A stretch of 64,000 nucleotides of DNA from Dyella psychrodurans. Its GTDB lineage: Bacteria > Pseudomonadota > Gammaproteobacteria > Xanthomonadales > Rhodanobacteraceae. Position numbers and translations under genes: made by a program. The notes beneath the pieces are model-generated. The model was given only the letters and a program-made list of their open reading frames with translations. It made no database searches and was not told the DNA's origin. Numbering within the stretch: the stretch's first letter is position 1; every line of letters starts with the position of its first letter. Shown one piece after another: positions 37,127 through 45,389 of this stretch. The DNA is taken from the NCBI RefSeq assembly GCF_003363265.1, contig NZ_QRBF01000002.1, forward strand, positions 493,741 through 557,740. The letters run 5' to 3'.

Positions 37127-37696
37127 TCAGTCGAGGAGGCGCTTGCCGTAGGCGAAGTGATCGCGCCAATACGGGCCGTCGATATCGTCCAGGCGGACGG
37201 TGCCGCCGCTGTTCGGGGCGTGCACGAATCGGCCTTTACCCACGTAGACGCCTACATGGCTGATGCCGCCGCCGATGCTGAAGAAGACCAGGTCGCCGCT
37301 GACCAGGTCGTCCATGCTGCGAACCTTCACCCCGTTGACCGAGGCCATGTCGCGGGAGCTGTGCGGCAGCAGGATATTGGCGGCGTTGCGGTAGATGTAA
37401 TCGACCAGCCCGCTGCAATCGAAGCCGCCTGCGGGCGTGTTGCCGCCGTAGTGGTAAGGCGTGCCGACCAGGGCCATGGCGCGGAACAGCACGTCGTTGG
37501 CGGTGCCTACGGAATTTTCCGGCGCGCGGGCGGGTTCGTCGGCGAGTCCGGACTGCGACGGCTTATAGGTGGCCTCGTGCCGGGGGCTGCTGGCACAGGC
37601 GGCGAGCAGCACAAGCAGGCCGGCGAGCGCAGCCAGGCGCAGCGCATGGCCGGTCGATCGGTGCCTTTTCGAATCCCCTGTATCAGCCAGGGCCAT
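37127..37696 (-). CDS. NlpC/P60 cell-wall endopeptidase lipoprotein (MepS/Spr-like)
   Basis: The 189-residue protein has a long N-terminal lead, a lipobox LLAAC (C34) and a C40 peptidase domain with catalytic C94 (FDCSGLVDY), H147 (ISHVGVY) and H159 (FVHAP). Such lipoproteins cut peptidoglycan cross-bridges during growth. The only ATG that includes the signal peptide (37696) lies directly after the T-run of a terminator hairpin and has no ribosome site. The true start or transcription start is therefore unclear. Confidence 0.88.
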   Translation of the reverse strand: MALADTGDSKRHRSTGHALRLAALAGLLVLLAACASSPRHEATYKPSQSGLADEPARAPENSVGTANDVLFRAMALVGTPYHYGGNTPAGGFDCSGLVDYIYRNAANILLPHSSRDMASVNGVKVRSMDDLVSGDLVFFSIGGGISHVGVYVGKGRFVHAPNSGGTVRLDDIDGPYWRDHFAYGKRLLD

Positions 37697-37727
37697 AAAA
37701 AACCTCGGCGTTGTCTGCGCCGAGGTT
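37697..37727 (-). terminator. Terminator of the blaI-M56 unit, abutting the NlpC/P60 ATG
   Basis: On the minus strand AACCTCGGCG and CGCCGAGGTT pair over a seven-base loop and run into TTTTTT (two of these bases belong to the stem). The next three bases are the ATG of the NlpC/P60 gene. It lies 30 bases past the M56 stop. Confidence 0.85.
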
Positions 37728-37757
37728 ATATCAAATCAATAGTTTGGATGGAAGTTC

Positions 37758-39074
37758 TCAGGAGCTGGACGAGGTGGGAGCCGTCATCGGAGCCGGTGGC
37801 GGAGGTGGCGGGGGCAGCATGCCGCCGGGCGGGGGAGGCGGCGGAAGCGGACCCGGGCCGAAGGGAGCGCCCGGTGGCCTTGGCGGCAACGGAGACAGGC
37901 TGAAAAGCACAGGGACCTTCACCCATCCTTCCACGGCCTTGCCGTTTTCGACTTTCGGGTTGTAGCGCCACTTCATGGCGGCGTCGCTGGCGGCCTTCGC
38001 CAGCTCGGGGGATGCCTTTGTGCTATCGCTGTCGACGTCCACCTTGCGCGCCGTGCCGTCGGCCTCCACGAGTACTTTCAGCATCACCATGCCTTGCTCG
38101 CGATTCTTGGCGGGGCCGGGCGGGTACGGCGGCATGGGGCCGTTGTCGTGCCAATCCAACTTGGGCGGGGCATCGGCGGGCGGCGCAGATGCGGACTGCG
38201 CAAGGGCGGCACTGCTGATGAGCAACGCGACCCATGCGACATAGCCGAATCGACGACGCCAGACACTACGGGATGGACGGCTAATCATGGTCAGGCGCTC
38301 CTTCAATTGTGGCTCGGCGAGCCAGGGGATCATGGCCGGCTGGGCATCCACGCCGGTGCTGCGCATGAGGGTTTGTGCGTAGCAGAGTTCGTGCTGCGGC
38401 GAGGCGCGAAGCACGCTTTCGTCGCAAGCGAGTTCCAGGTCCAGTTGGAAACGTGGCAGTGCAAGCCACGCGATCGGGTGAAACCACAGCAGCACGAGTG
38501 CGCATTCGCTCAGCAGACTCCACCACGCATCGCCGCGGCGCAGATGGGCGCATTCATGGAGCAGCACCATCGCGCGTGCATCGGCGTCGTAGCGTTCCAG
38601 AAAATCCTTGGGCAACAGAACACGGGCCCGTGGTGCCCACATCACGGCCGGGCCTGCTGCGTGCAATCGCAGGCGCCGCCTGGTCAGGTCGGGATGCTCG
38701 GCAAGCAATCGCTGTTGCATGGCTTGCGGCATCGCACGGCAGCCGCGTACCAAGCGTATGTAACGAAAGCTCAAATGCATCGTGCCGTATGCGATGCCGA
38801 GCAACCACACTGCAACGAGCCAGGAATAGGTGTCCGCTGCCGCTGCATAGGTAGCAGGCAGTGCTTGCATCGAGAGTGTCGAAATGACCGGCTGCAGCGA
38901 CCACGTTTTGACCGGAGCCGGCAACCACGGCGTCACCGCCATCACCCACGGCGATGCCCACAGCGTGAACGCGGGTCCCGCGCCGAACAAGTGGCGTACA
39001 GGCTTGCGCAGCATCAGCACCGTCGCCAGGCCTGCCGTGGTGGTGAGCAGCATCCGTAAAAGCATCGCATTCAT
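37758..39074 (-). CDS. BlaR1-like M56 peptidase with TonB-type C-terminal domain and polyproline tail
   Basis: The 438-residue protein has four N-terminal membrane helices and the M56 zinc site H173-E-x2-H177 (HECAHLRRGDAWW) with E214 (LELACDES). A further helix lies at about 278-293. A TonB C-terminal-like domain follows at about 322-393 (GMVMLKVLVEADGTARKVDV, MKWRYNP). The last 45 residues are mostly proline and glycine, ending TSSSS. M56 sensors cleave the partner repressor after a cell-envelope signal. AAGGA precedes the ATG, which lies two bases after the blaI stop. The ligand is unknown; no beta-lactamase adjoins. Confidence 0.9.
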   Translation of the reverse strand: MNAMLLRMLLTTTAGLATVLMLRKPVRHLFGAGPAFTLWASPWVMAVTPWLPAPVKTWSLQPVISTLSMQALPATYAAAADTYSWLVAVWLLGIAYGTMHLSFRYIRLVRGCRAMPQAMQQRLLAEHPDLTRRRLRLHAAGPAVMWAPRARVLLPKDFLERYDADARAMVLLHECAHLRRGDAWWSLLSECALVLLWFHPIAWLALPRFQLDLELACDESVLRASPQHELCYAQTLMRSTGVDAQPAMIPWLAEPQLKERLTMISRPSRSVWRRRFGYVAWVALLISSAALAQSASAPPADAPPKLDWHDNGPMPPYPPGPAKNREQGMVMLKVLVEADGTARKVDVDSDSTKASPELAKAASDAAMKWRYNPKVENGKAVEGWVKVPVLFSLSPLPPRPPGAPFGPGPLPPPPPPGGMLPPPPPPPAPMTAPTSSSS

Positions 39075-39076
39075 GA

Positions 39077-39463
39077 TCAACGTTCCTTGCGCTCGATAGC
39101 ATCGATCAGCTTGCGCAATTCGGCGATGTCATTTGGGGACAACTTTTCGTGCTGGCTGAAATGCGCGAGCAGCGGCGCGACACGTCCGCCGAAGACACGA
39201 TCGAGCAGGCTGTGACTTTCCTGCGATTGCCATTGCGCGCGACTGAGCACGGGCGAGTAGAGGTAGCGACGGCCATCGCGCGTGACCTGCACGGCACCTT
39301 TCCCCAGCAGGCGATTGAGCAGGGTGCGAACGGTTTTCTCGTGCCAGTCGCTGTTTGCCTGCACGGCGGCGACGATTTGCTCGGACGAAAGCGGCGCTTC
39401 CTGCCAAAGCGTTTCCATGACGCGACTTTCGGCGTCGCTGATGGGCGTGGAGGCCTGCGGCAT
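39077..39463 (-). CDS. blaI: BlaI/MecI-type transcriptional repressor
   Basis: The 128-residue winged-helix protein has ISDAESRVMETLWQEAPLSS, DWHEKTVRTLLNRLLGKGAV and RRYLYSPVLSRAQW, the BlaI family pattern. AGGAG lies seven bases before the ATG. Two operator-like palindromes lie at 39480-39520, just upstream. With the adjoining M56 gene it forms a BlaR-BlaI type signalling pair that probably represses itself; the wider regulon is unknown. Confidence 0.94.
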   Translation of the reverse strand: MPQASTPISDAESRVMETLWQEAPLSSEQIVAAVQANSDWHEKTVRTLLNRLLGKGAVQVTRDGRRYLYSPVLSRAQWQSQESHSLLDRVFGGRVAPLLAHFSQHEKLSPNDIAELRKLIDAIERKER

Positions 39464-39479
39464 CGGTCGGCTCCTTTTG

Positions 39480-39520
39480 GATTACATGTGTAGTCTCGAA
39501 TCGAGATTACACGCGTAATC
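39480..39520. promoter_or_regulatory. Two BlaI operator boxes
   Basis: GATTACATGTGTAGTC (39480-39495) and GATTACACGCGTAATC (39505-39520) are each near-perfect palindromes. They share the ATTACA half-site of BlaI/MecI operators, with centres 25 bases apart. They lie 17 bases upstream of the blaI ATG. Confidence 0.75.
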
Positions 39521-39571
39521 CTTGAGCTGCAAGCCTTGGGCGTGCGCTAGTTGATGATTCCTTCGGCGCGA

Positions 39572-40936
39572 TCAGTGCGTCGGAACGTCAATCTGCAGCT
39601 GGGACAGTGTTTTGCCTTCGGCATTCCATGCGCGAAGACGGTAGTGCCCCGGGTAGAGGTACAGCACGTTGTGTGCATGGGCTTTGACGAAGGTATAGCG
39701 ATCGGCCGGGACCGCGTTGTCCGGTTCGTCGGGGTAATACGCGTCTACCACGCAGGGAACCTGCCCGGTGCAAAGGTCGGTATCGATCTTGTACGTGATA
39801 CGCCTGCCACTGAGCGACAGCCAGTAAGGCCGCACGTCAAGGTTGAAGGGGGGGCGGGGCAATATGATGATGCGGCGCAGTTGGTCGGAGGTCATCGAGC
39901 CAGTGACATCCAGATCTTGTGGCGAGGCGGGCGGAAGAATGACGGTGATGTCATGCATCCGCGGATCGGAACTCCAATAGGCAGGGCTGCCACGATCCCG
40001 CAAGGCGATAGGTACATCCGACGGAAAGCGCAAAGCGACCGCGGCGTAATAGCCAAAGTCGATCCCGCCGACGGCTACGTCGCGAAATTGCACCTGATCC
40101 ACGCACAGCGGGTCCTCGCCGGTCAGTTGCTTCAGCTGCTTGGCCATCGGCTGGATGTTGTCGCCGAGATTGCCGGCAGCTTTGTCGATATGCGAGTAGC
40201 CCGCGTGTACGAAGAGCTTGGCTTGCGGGTCCTTGGCGAAAACCTTTTCGTAAAGCGTATGGGCCTGAACCGTGTCGCGATCCTCTTCGGGGCTTGCATC
40301 GGAGTCGTATGGCACGATGATGTAGCCGAGCTTGATGGCCTGGCGAATGATTTCGCCATACAACGGTTCGAGCAGGTATTCGCTGCCTGATGTGTCGATC
40401 ACGTAGCCACGGCGCATCAGATCGGCGTCCTTATCGCCCAGCGCCTCGGCGGCAAAATACCGAAAACCCAGCGCACGCAGGCGCGGCAGCAAGGCCAATG
40501 TCAGCTCGCGCGTGTGCGCATCGTGATGGGATTCGTTGATCATCACGATGCGATGTTGCGAGGCAAGTTCGACAACGGCATCGGCGGCATCGACGCTATG
40601 CCAATTCTCCGCGCGAGGCAGTAGCGTCGACTTGGGCAATGCCACCCGATTGTCGAACGGGAAGGCCATCATCGCTTCGTTGTACAGCCCAAGCTCGCTA
40701 TCCACAGTAGCGAGGAGCTGTTGCGCGAGCATCTTGTTGTCCTTGTCTTTGTCCTTGTCGAACAACGGCATGACCGAGGTGAGGTAGTCATAGCGCGCCA
40801 GGCCGTTGGGTGCGGTGCCGAAGTGAGTCAGCAATTGGCGAGTGGAAGGCGCAGACGTTTGTGCGCGCAGACTGGTGGATGCCAGCAGCACGGTCGTGCA
40901 AAACAGGCACATCACAATCGGTATACGCATCGGCAT
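39572..40936 (-). CDS. Secreted protein with ChaN/erythromycin-esterase-like domain
   Basis: The 454-residue protein has a signal peptide (to LRAQ, about residue 25). The central part carries IVMINESHHDAHTRELTLAL, RYFAAEAL, PYDSD and LFVHAGYSHIDKAAGN. The E-x-x-H and glycine/His-rich loops resemble the ChaN/EreA/TIKI fold, whose members bind haem or cleave esters. The N-terminal segment has an Asp/Lys run DKDKDKDNK. No exact family is recognised, so the function is open. No clear ribosome site is seen at the ATG at 40936; an ATG two codons downstream is possible. Confidence 0.65.
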   Translation of the reverse strand: MPMRIPIVMCLFCTTVLLASTSLRAQTSAPSTRQLLTHFGTAPNGLARYDYLTSVMPLFDKDKDKDNKMLAQQLLATVDSELGLYNEAMMAFPFDNRVALPKSTLLPRAENWHSVDAADAVVELASQHRIVMINESHHDAHTRELTLALLPRLRALGFRYFAAEALGDKDADLMRRGYVIDTSGSEYLLEPLYGEIIRQAIKLGYIIVPYDSDASPEEDRDTVQAHTLYEKVFAKDPQAKLFVHAGYSHIDKAAGNLGDNIQPMAKQLKQLTGEDPLCVDQVQFRDVAVGGIDFGYYAAVALRFPSDVPIALRDRGSPAYWSSDPRMHDITVILPPASPQDLDVTGSMTSDQLRRIIILPRPPFNLDVRPYWLSLSGRRITYKIDTDLCTGQVPCVVDAYYPDEPDNAVPADRYTFVKAHAHNVLYLYPGHYRLRAWNAEGKTLSQLQIDVPTH

Positions 40937-41029
40937 GGGGTATGTCGTGGTTGCGCGACACCAGCCTGCAACGTTGTTTGCTCGGGCGCAAGTACCAATT
41001 TGAACATCCCCGACCGCTACAATGGGCCG

Positions 41030-42289
41030 ATGGATGCTTCCCGCAGCGATGTATTGATACTTGGTGGCGGTGTAATTGGGCTTTCCTGCGCGCTTTATCT
41101 GCTCAAAGGCGGCGCCAGCGTGCGTGTGCTGGAGCAGGGTACGCCCGGGTGTGGCAGCTCGCACGGCAACTGCGGCACGATCACCCCGAGCCATGCGGCG
41201 CCGTTGGCGATGCCGGGCATGCTGGGCGTGGCTTTGCGTTCGATGCTTCGGTCCGACGCTCCGCTTTACCTCAACCCCCGGCTTGATGGTCCCCGCCTGC
41301 GCTGGCTGCTGGGCTTTGCCCGGCACTGCAACTGGCGTGATTTTCAGCATGCCGCACAGGCGCGGTCGGCCATTCTGCAGCGCTCCCGTCGCCTGCTCGA
41401 CGAGCTGGTACGCGAGGAAAAGCTGGACTGCGAATTCGTCGAATCGGGTGGGCTCTACGTGTACCGCAGCGCAGCCAAGCTGGCGGCGGACGAGCGTCAT
41501 CACGCCAGCCTTCTCGATCGCCTGGGTATTCCCGTGCAGCGTTTGCGCGGAGAAGACGTCGAGGCGATGGAACCGGTGCTCAAGCCGGGCGTTCGGGGCG
41601 GCCTGTTCCATCCGGAAGATGCGCGTTTGCGCCCCGATCGTTACGTGGCCGAGCTTGCGCGGCTGGTGCGCGAACGCGGTGGCGTGATCGAAACGGGCGC
41701 CAGGATCGACCGCTTCGAAACGGATGGACAACGCATCACGCGTGTCGGTACGACGCATGGCGACTTCGCAGGCGACCGTGTGCTGCTTGCGCTTGGCGCC
41801 TGGTCTCCCTTGCTGGGCCGGCGACTCGGCTTGCGCTTGCCTATGCAGCCAGGCAAGGGCTATTCGCTCACTTACAGTCGACCGACGCGCGTACCTCGCT
41901 ATCCGCTGGTGTTGCGAGAGGCGGCGGTATGCATCACCACGTGGGACAGCGGTTTTCGTCTCGGCAGCACGATGGAGTTTTCCGGCTATGCCGAAGGACT
42001 CAACCGCACCCGCATCGATGCCCTGCGCCGTGGCGCGGCGGCAAACCTGCATGAGCCGGAAGGGCCCGAACTGCAGGAAGAATGGTGGGGCTGGCGACCG
42101 ATGAGCGTGGACGAAGTACCGATCATCGGCCCTAGTACGCGATGGTCCAATCTTCATCTTGCGACTGCGCACGGCATGCTCGGCGTCAGCATGTCGGCAG
42201 CGACCGGCGAACTCGTCGCGGCACAGTTTGGCGGCAAGCAACCCACCTTCGACCCTACGCCTTACTCACCTGCACGCTTTGGTTTGTAA
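41030..42289 (+). CDS. FAD-dependent amino-acid oxidase/dehydrogenase (DadA-like)
   Basis: The 419-residue protein starts with the FAD-binding motif LILGGGVIGLSCALYL (GxGxxG). The middle has GLFHPEDARLRPDRYVAEL, and the C terminus has WWGWRPMSVDEVPIIGP followed by ATAHGMLGVSMS, as in D-amino-acid dehydrogenase DadA and related deaminating oxidases. It lacks a clear membrane anchor. The substrate may be a D-amino acid, sarcosine or proline analogue. It diverges from the ChaN-like gene and precedes gor. Confidence 0.85.
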   Translation: MDASRSDVLILGGGVIGLSCALYLLKGGASVRVLEQGTPGCGSSHGNCGTITPSHAAPLAMPGMLGVALRSMLRSDAPLYLNPRLDGPRLRWLLGFARHCNWRDFQHAAQARSAILQRSRRLLDELVREEKLDCEFVESGGLYVYRSAAKLAADERHHASLLDRLGIPVQRLRGEDVEAMEPVLKPGVRGGLFHPEDARLRPDRYVAELARLVRERGGVIETGARIDRFETDGQRITRVGTTHGDFAGDRVLLALGAWSPLLGRRLGLRLPMQPGKGYSLTYSRPTRVPRYPLVLREAAVCITTWDSGFRLGSTMEFSGYAEGLNRTRIDALRRGAAANLHEPEGPELQEEWWGWRPMSVDEVPIIGPSTRWSNLHLATAHGMLGVSMSAATGELVAAQFGGKQPTFDPTPYSPARFGL

Positions 42290-42328
42290 CGACGCATTGA
42301 CATGCTTGCCGCACGAAGGAGATGGATG

Positions 42329-43675
42329 ATGAGCGACGGCTTCGATCTGATCGTCCTGGGATCCGGCTCCGGCGGATTGAGCGTTGCTCAGCGCGCGGCG
42401 CGACTGGGCGCGAGCGTCGCGCTGTTCGACCCGGATGCGCTGGGCGGCACATGCGTGAATCGAGGATGCGTACCCAAGAAGGCCATGTGGTTTGCCGCGC
42501 AGATGGCCGACATGCATCGTCTCGCCGCGGACTACGGTTTCGAAACGACGCCGATGCGGCTGGATTGGGCACGCTTTCGACAACTGCGCGATCAGTACAT
42601 CGCCGGCATCCGTCGCCGTTACGACGCACGCCTCGATGCGGCCGGCATTCGCGTCATTAGGGAAACTGCGCGTTTGGTTTCAACGGATGCAGTCGCCACC
42701 CAAGCCGGCACACGCGCGAGCGCACGGCATGTCGTGATCGCAACCGGCGCTCGCCCACGTCGCCTGGACATACCCGGCTTCGAGCTTGGCATGCTGTCAG
42801 ACGATATCTTCGCGCTGGAGTCGCCACCGAAACGCATCGCCGTCGTGGGGGCGGGATACATCGCGGTGGAATTTGCGGGCGTTCTGCGCGCGTTGGGCTG
42901 TGAAGTGGATCTGCTCGTGCGCGAGAACCTCTTGACTGGATTCGACGGTGAGTTGGTCGAAGCTTTGTCGTTGCAGATGCAGGCACATGGCATTCGCGTG
43001 TTGCGCAACGTGCGAGTGACAGCGGCGCGCGGTCGGCCAGGCGATATCACGCTGGAAACCGACAGCGGCGCCGGGTACGGAAACTACGATGCGCTGCTAT
43101 GGGCCATCGGACGCACGCCGAATAGCGGCGATATCGGGCTGGAAAGCCTCGGCATTGCCTGCGATGAGCACGGTCATATCCTGGTCGACGCCTATCAGAA
43201 CACCAGTGTGCCGGGTGTTTACGCCGTCGGCGATGTCACCGATCGCAAGGCGCTGACGCCGGTAGCCGTGGCCGCGGGGCGTGCGCTGGCGGATCGGTTG
43301 ATAGGCGGCCTTGCCGATGCTCGTTTCGACGACAGCGCCATTCCCAGTGTGGTCTTCTCCGAGCCGCCGCTCGGCATGGTCGGCCTGACCGAGCAGCAGG
43401 CGCATGCTCGCTACGGCGATACCGTCAGCGTGCATAGCAGTCGCTATACGCCGCTGCAATGGATGGTGGCGGGCCGCTCGGAGCAGAGTGTCGTGAAGCT
43501 GGTTTGCGTCGGAGAAGAGCGCCGCGTCGTAGGAATCCACGTGCTGGGACCCGGCAGCGATGAATTGCTGCAAGGTTTTGCGGTGGCCATGCAGAAGGGC
43601 CTGTACTGGCACGACCTCAAAACCGCCATAGCCATCCACCCCACGGCGGCGGAGGAGTTGTTGTTGCTGCATTGA
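42329..43675 (+). CDS. gor: Glutathione-disulfide reductase
   Basis: The ATG at 42329 has AGGAG seven bases upstream. The 448-residue flavoprotein has GSGSGGLS for FAD, the redox disulfide C42-x4-C47 (GGTCVNRGCVPKK), VGAGYIAVEFAG for NADPH, and the active-site dyad H437/E442 (HPTAAEE). It recycles GSSG to GSH. In the NADPH pocket only the first of the two arginines of E. coli Gor is evident (VREN); the second position appears lost, so cofactor preference could be relaxed. The HutG gene follows by 24 bases. Confidence 0.92.
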   Translation: MSDGFDLIVLGSGSGGLSVAQRAARLGASVALFDPDALGGTCVNRGCVPKKAMWFAAQMADMHRLAADYGFETTPMRLDWARFRQLRDQYIAGIRRRYDARLDAAGIRVIRETARLVSTDAVATQAGTRASARHVVIATGARPRRLDIPGFELGMLSDDIFALESPPKRIAVVGAGYIAVEFAGVLRALGCEVDLLVRENLLTGFDGELVEALSLQMQAHGIRVLRNVRVTAARGRPGDITLETDSGAGYGNYDALLWAIGRTPNSGDIGLESLGIACDEHGHILVDAYQNTSVPGVYAVGDVTDRKALTPVAVAAGRALADRLIGGLADARFDDSAIPSVVFSEPPLGMVGLTEQQAHARYGDTVSVHSSRYTPLQWMVAGRSEQSVVKLVCVGEERRVVGIHVLGPGSDELLQGFAVAMQKGLYWHDLKTAIAIHPTAAEELLLLH

Positions 43676-43699
43676 TAGGGAAACCGTCACACTCGGGGG

Positions 43700-44479
43700 A
43701 TGGAGACATTCGCCCTTGAGCGCGGCAACGCGCCGCTGCTGATCAGTCTGCCGCACAACGGCAGCTACATTCCGGATGATCTGTCGAGGCGTTTGCGACC
43801 GCCTGCGCGTCGCGCACCCGATACCGACTGGCACGTGGCCCAGCTGTACGAGCCGCTTGCCCGGGAGCTGGGCGCCAGCGTGATCAAGCCGGTGGTGTCG
43901 CGCTACGTGGTCGACTTGAATCGCCCCGCCGACGGACATGCGTTGTATCCGGGGCGCCGCGAAACCGGTCTTGTGCCGACCATCGGCTTCGATGGCGAGC
44001 CGTTGTATCTGGACAGTCAGGAGCCGGGCGCCGATGAGATCGATCAGCGGATCGAGACCTGGTGGCGTCCTTATCACCAGGCGCTCGCAGAAGAAATCGC
44101 ACGTCTGAAGGCGCAACACGGTCATGTCGTGCTGTGGGACGGGCATTCCATCCGCAGCCATGTACCGATGCTGTTCGAGGGACGCCTGCCGGACTTCAAC
44201 CTGGGGACAGCCGATGGCGCCAGTTGCGGTGCCGATCTCCAGTGGAGCCTCACGGGTGTCATGGAGGCGCAATCACGCTACGACTTTGTACTCAATGGCC
44301 GCTTCAAGGGTGGGTATATCACCCGGCATTATGGCCAGCCCGAAGCGGGTATCCAGGCGGTGCAGCTCGAGCTGGCGCAGTGCCAGTACATGCACGAGGA
44401 AAGCTTTGCCTGGGATGCGACGAAGGCGCCGATGGTGCAGGGCACGATCCGCCAGTTGTTACAAAAATGTCTAGAGTAA
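43700..44479 (+). CDS. hutG: N-formylglutamate deformylase
   Basis: The 259-residue protein has the HutG blocks PLLISLPHNGSYIP, DTDWHVAQLYEP, RYVVDLNRP followed by LYPGRRETGLVPT, and VVLWDGHSIRS. It hydrolyses N-formylglutamate to glutamate and formate, the last step of one histidine-degradation route. No other hut genes lie in the window, so it may be a stray copy or act on other N-formyl amino acids. It probably belongs to the transcript that includes gor. Confidence 0.93.
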   Translation: METFALERGNAPLLISLPHNGSYIPDDLSRRLRPPARRAPDTDWHVAQLYEPLARELGASVIKPVVSRYVVDLNRPADGHALYPGRRETGLVPTIGFDGEPLYLDSQEPGADEIDQRIETWWRPYHQALAEEIARLKAQHGHVVLWDGHSIRSHVPMLFEGRLPDFNLGTADGASCGADLQWSLTGVMEAQSRYDFVLNGRFKGGYITRHYGQPEAGIQAVQLELAQCQYMHEESFAWDATKAPMVQGTIRQLLQKCLE

Positions 44480-44668
44480 ACCTGCCGGAAGGCAGCATTT
44501 GAAAGCTGATTTTGACCGATTGTTTAAAGTGTCAGCAGTTCTTCATGATTTTTTTCCGCCGTTCAGTTCCGGTATGCCGAGTCCAAGGCATTGTTGATAC
44601 CGCCACGCCGCCCGAGGTTGCCGGGTTCCGGCCGGGTCCGTGGCAATCAAATCTCGAGGCTCATGATC

Positions 44669-44893
44669 ATGATGCGTAAACTTGCGATCGCTTCTCTGCT
44701 TGTTGCAGGTGTGGCCCTCTCCGGTTCCGTGTTCGCCCAGGACCAGTCGTCGGCTGCTCCGGCTTCTTCGTCGACCGCAGCGGCTCCCGCCAAGCATCAC
44801 AAGGCGAAGTCGGGTACTTCGACCACCCACAAGTCGCACAAGAAGGCTACCAGCAGCGCCCCGGCTTCCAGCAGCACGGCTGGCGGCAAGTAA
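44669..44893 (+). CDS. Small secreted Ala/Lys/Ser-rich protein (acid-shock-like)
   Basis: The 74-residue precursor has a signal peptide (MMRKLAIASLLVAGVALS to FAQ, about residue 24) and a mature part made almost wholly of Ala, Ser, Thr, Lys and His. Its two similar segments are SSAAPASSSTAAAPAKHHK and ATSSAPASSSTAGGK. GAGG precedes the ATG at 44669 by nine bases. Composition resembles the acid-shock protein Asr or small periplasmic basic proteins. A strong terminator follows, so it is probably a single-gene, well expressed unit. The function is unknown. Confidence 0.75.
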   Translation: MMRKLAIASLLVAGVALSGSVFAQDQSSAAPASSSTAAAPAKHHKAKSGTSTTHKSHKKATSSAPASSSTAGGK

Positions 44894-44924
44894 TCGCTGA
44901 AGTAATACGGTTCGGTATACCGAG

Positions 44925-44956
44925 AACCCCGGTTGGCTCTGCCAGCTGGGGTTTTT
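44925..44956 (+). terminator. Terminator of the small secreted protein gene
   Basis: AACCCCGGTTGGC pairs with GCCAGCTGGGGTT (two non-Watson-Crick positions) over a TCT loop and runs into TTTTT. It ends at the stop codon of the convergent ridA gene. Confidence 0.88.
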
Positions 44957-45389
44957 AATGCCCGTTATTAGCAGATGACAGCGCAGCGATGCACTTGAGT
45001 TCGATGGCGATGGGCGTTGGCAGCGCGGTGATGCCAAGCGTCGTGCGGCAGGCATTTACACCCGCGAAATACTCCGCATAGAGGCGGTTGTAGACGGGGA
45101 AATCGCGCGCCATGTCGGTCAGGAAAACGGTGACGTCGACCAGGTCTTCCCATCGCGCACCGCTGGCTTCCAGCACGGCGCGTACGTTGGCAAAGACTTG
45201 CCGGCATTGTTGCTCGATGTCGTAACCGATCAGTTTTCCGTCGGCGTCGTGAACATTGCCCGGAATGACGTTGCTGCCGGGTTGGCGAGGTCCCACACCC
45301 GACAGGAACAGCAGATCGCCTACGCGACGCGCATGCGGATACGCGCCGACGGGCGCGGGAGCCGTATCCGTGCGTATCACGTCGCTCAT
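44955..45389 (-). CDS. RidA family deaminase, probably 2-aminomuconate deaminase
   Basis: The 144-residue protein has the RidA/YjgF core (VGDLLFLSGVGPRQPGSN, QQCRQVFANVRAVLEASGA and the arginine in CRTTLGITALP). It starts at the ATG overlapping the carbonic anhydrase stop by four bases. Lying in one operon with 2-aminomuconate-semialdehyde dehydrogenase, it is best read as the RidA-type 2-aminomuconate deaminase of the kynurenine/2-nitrobenzoate route rather than the housekeeping enamine deaminase. That assignment is contextual. Confidence 0.82.
   Translation of the reverse strand: MSDVIRTDTAPAPVGAYPHARRVGDLLFLSGVGPRQPGSNVIPGNVHDADGKLIGYDIEQQCRQVFANVRAVLEASGARWEDLVDVTVFLTDMARDFPVYNRLYAEYFAGVNACRTTLGITALPTPIAIELKCIAALSSANNGH

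Noticed and set aside
40698-40706. CTATCCACA, one mismatch from a DnaA box
   Set aside because: Single, inside a coding region and not near other boxes; chance occurrence is likely.
41000-41023. TTGAAC and TACAAT before the DadA-like gene
   Set aside because: The spacer is only 12 bases, too short for a sigma-70 promoter.
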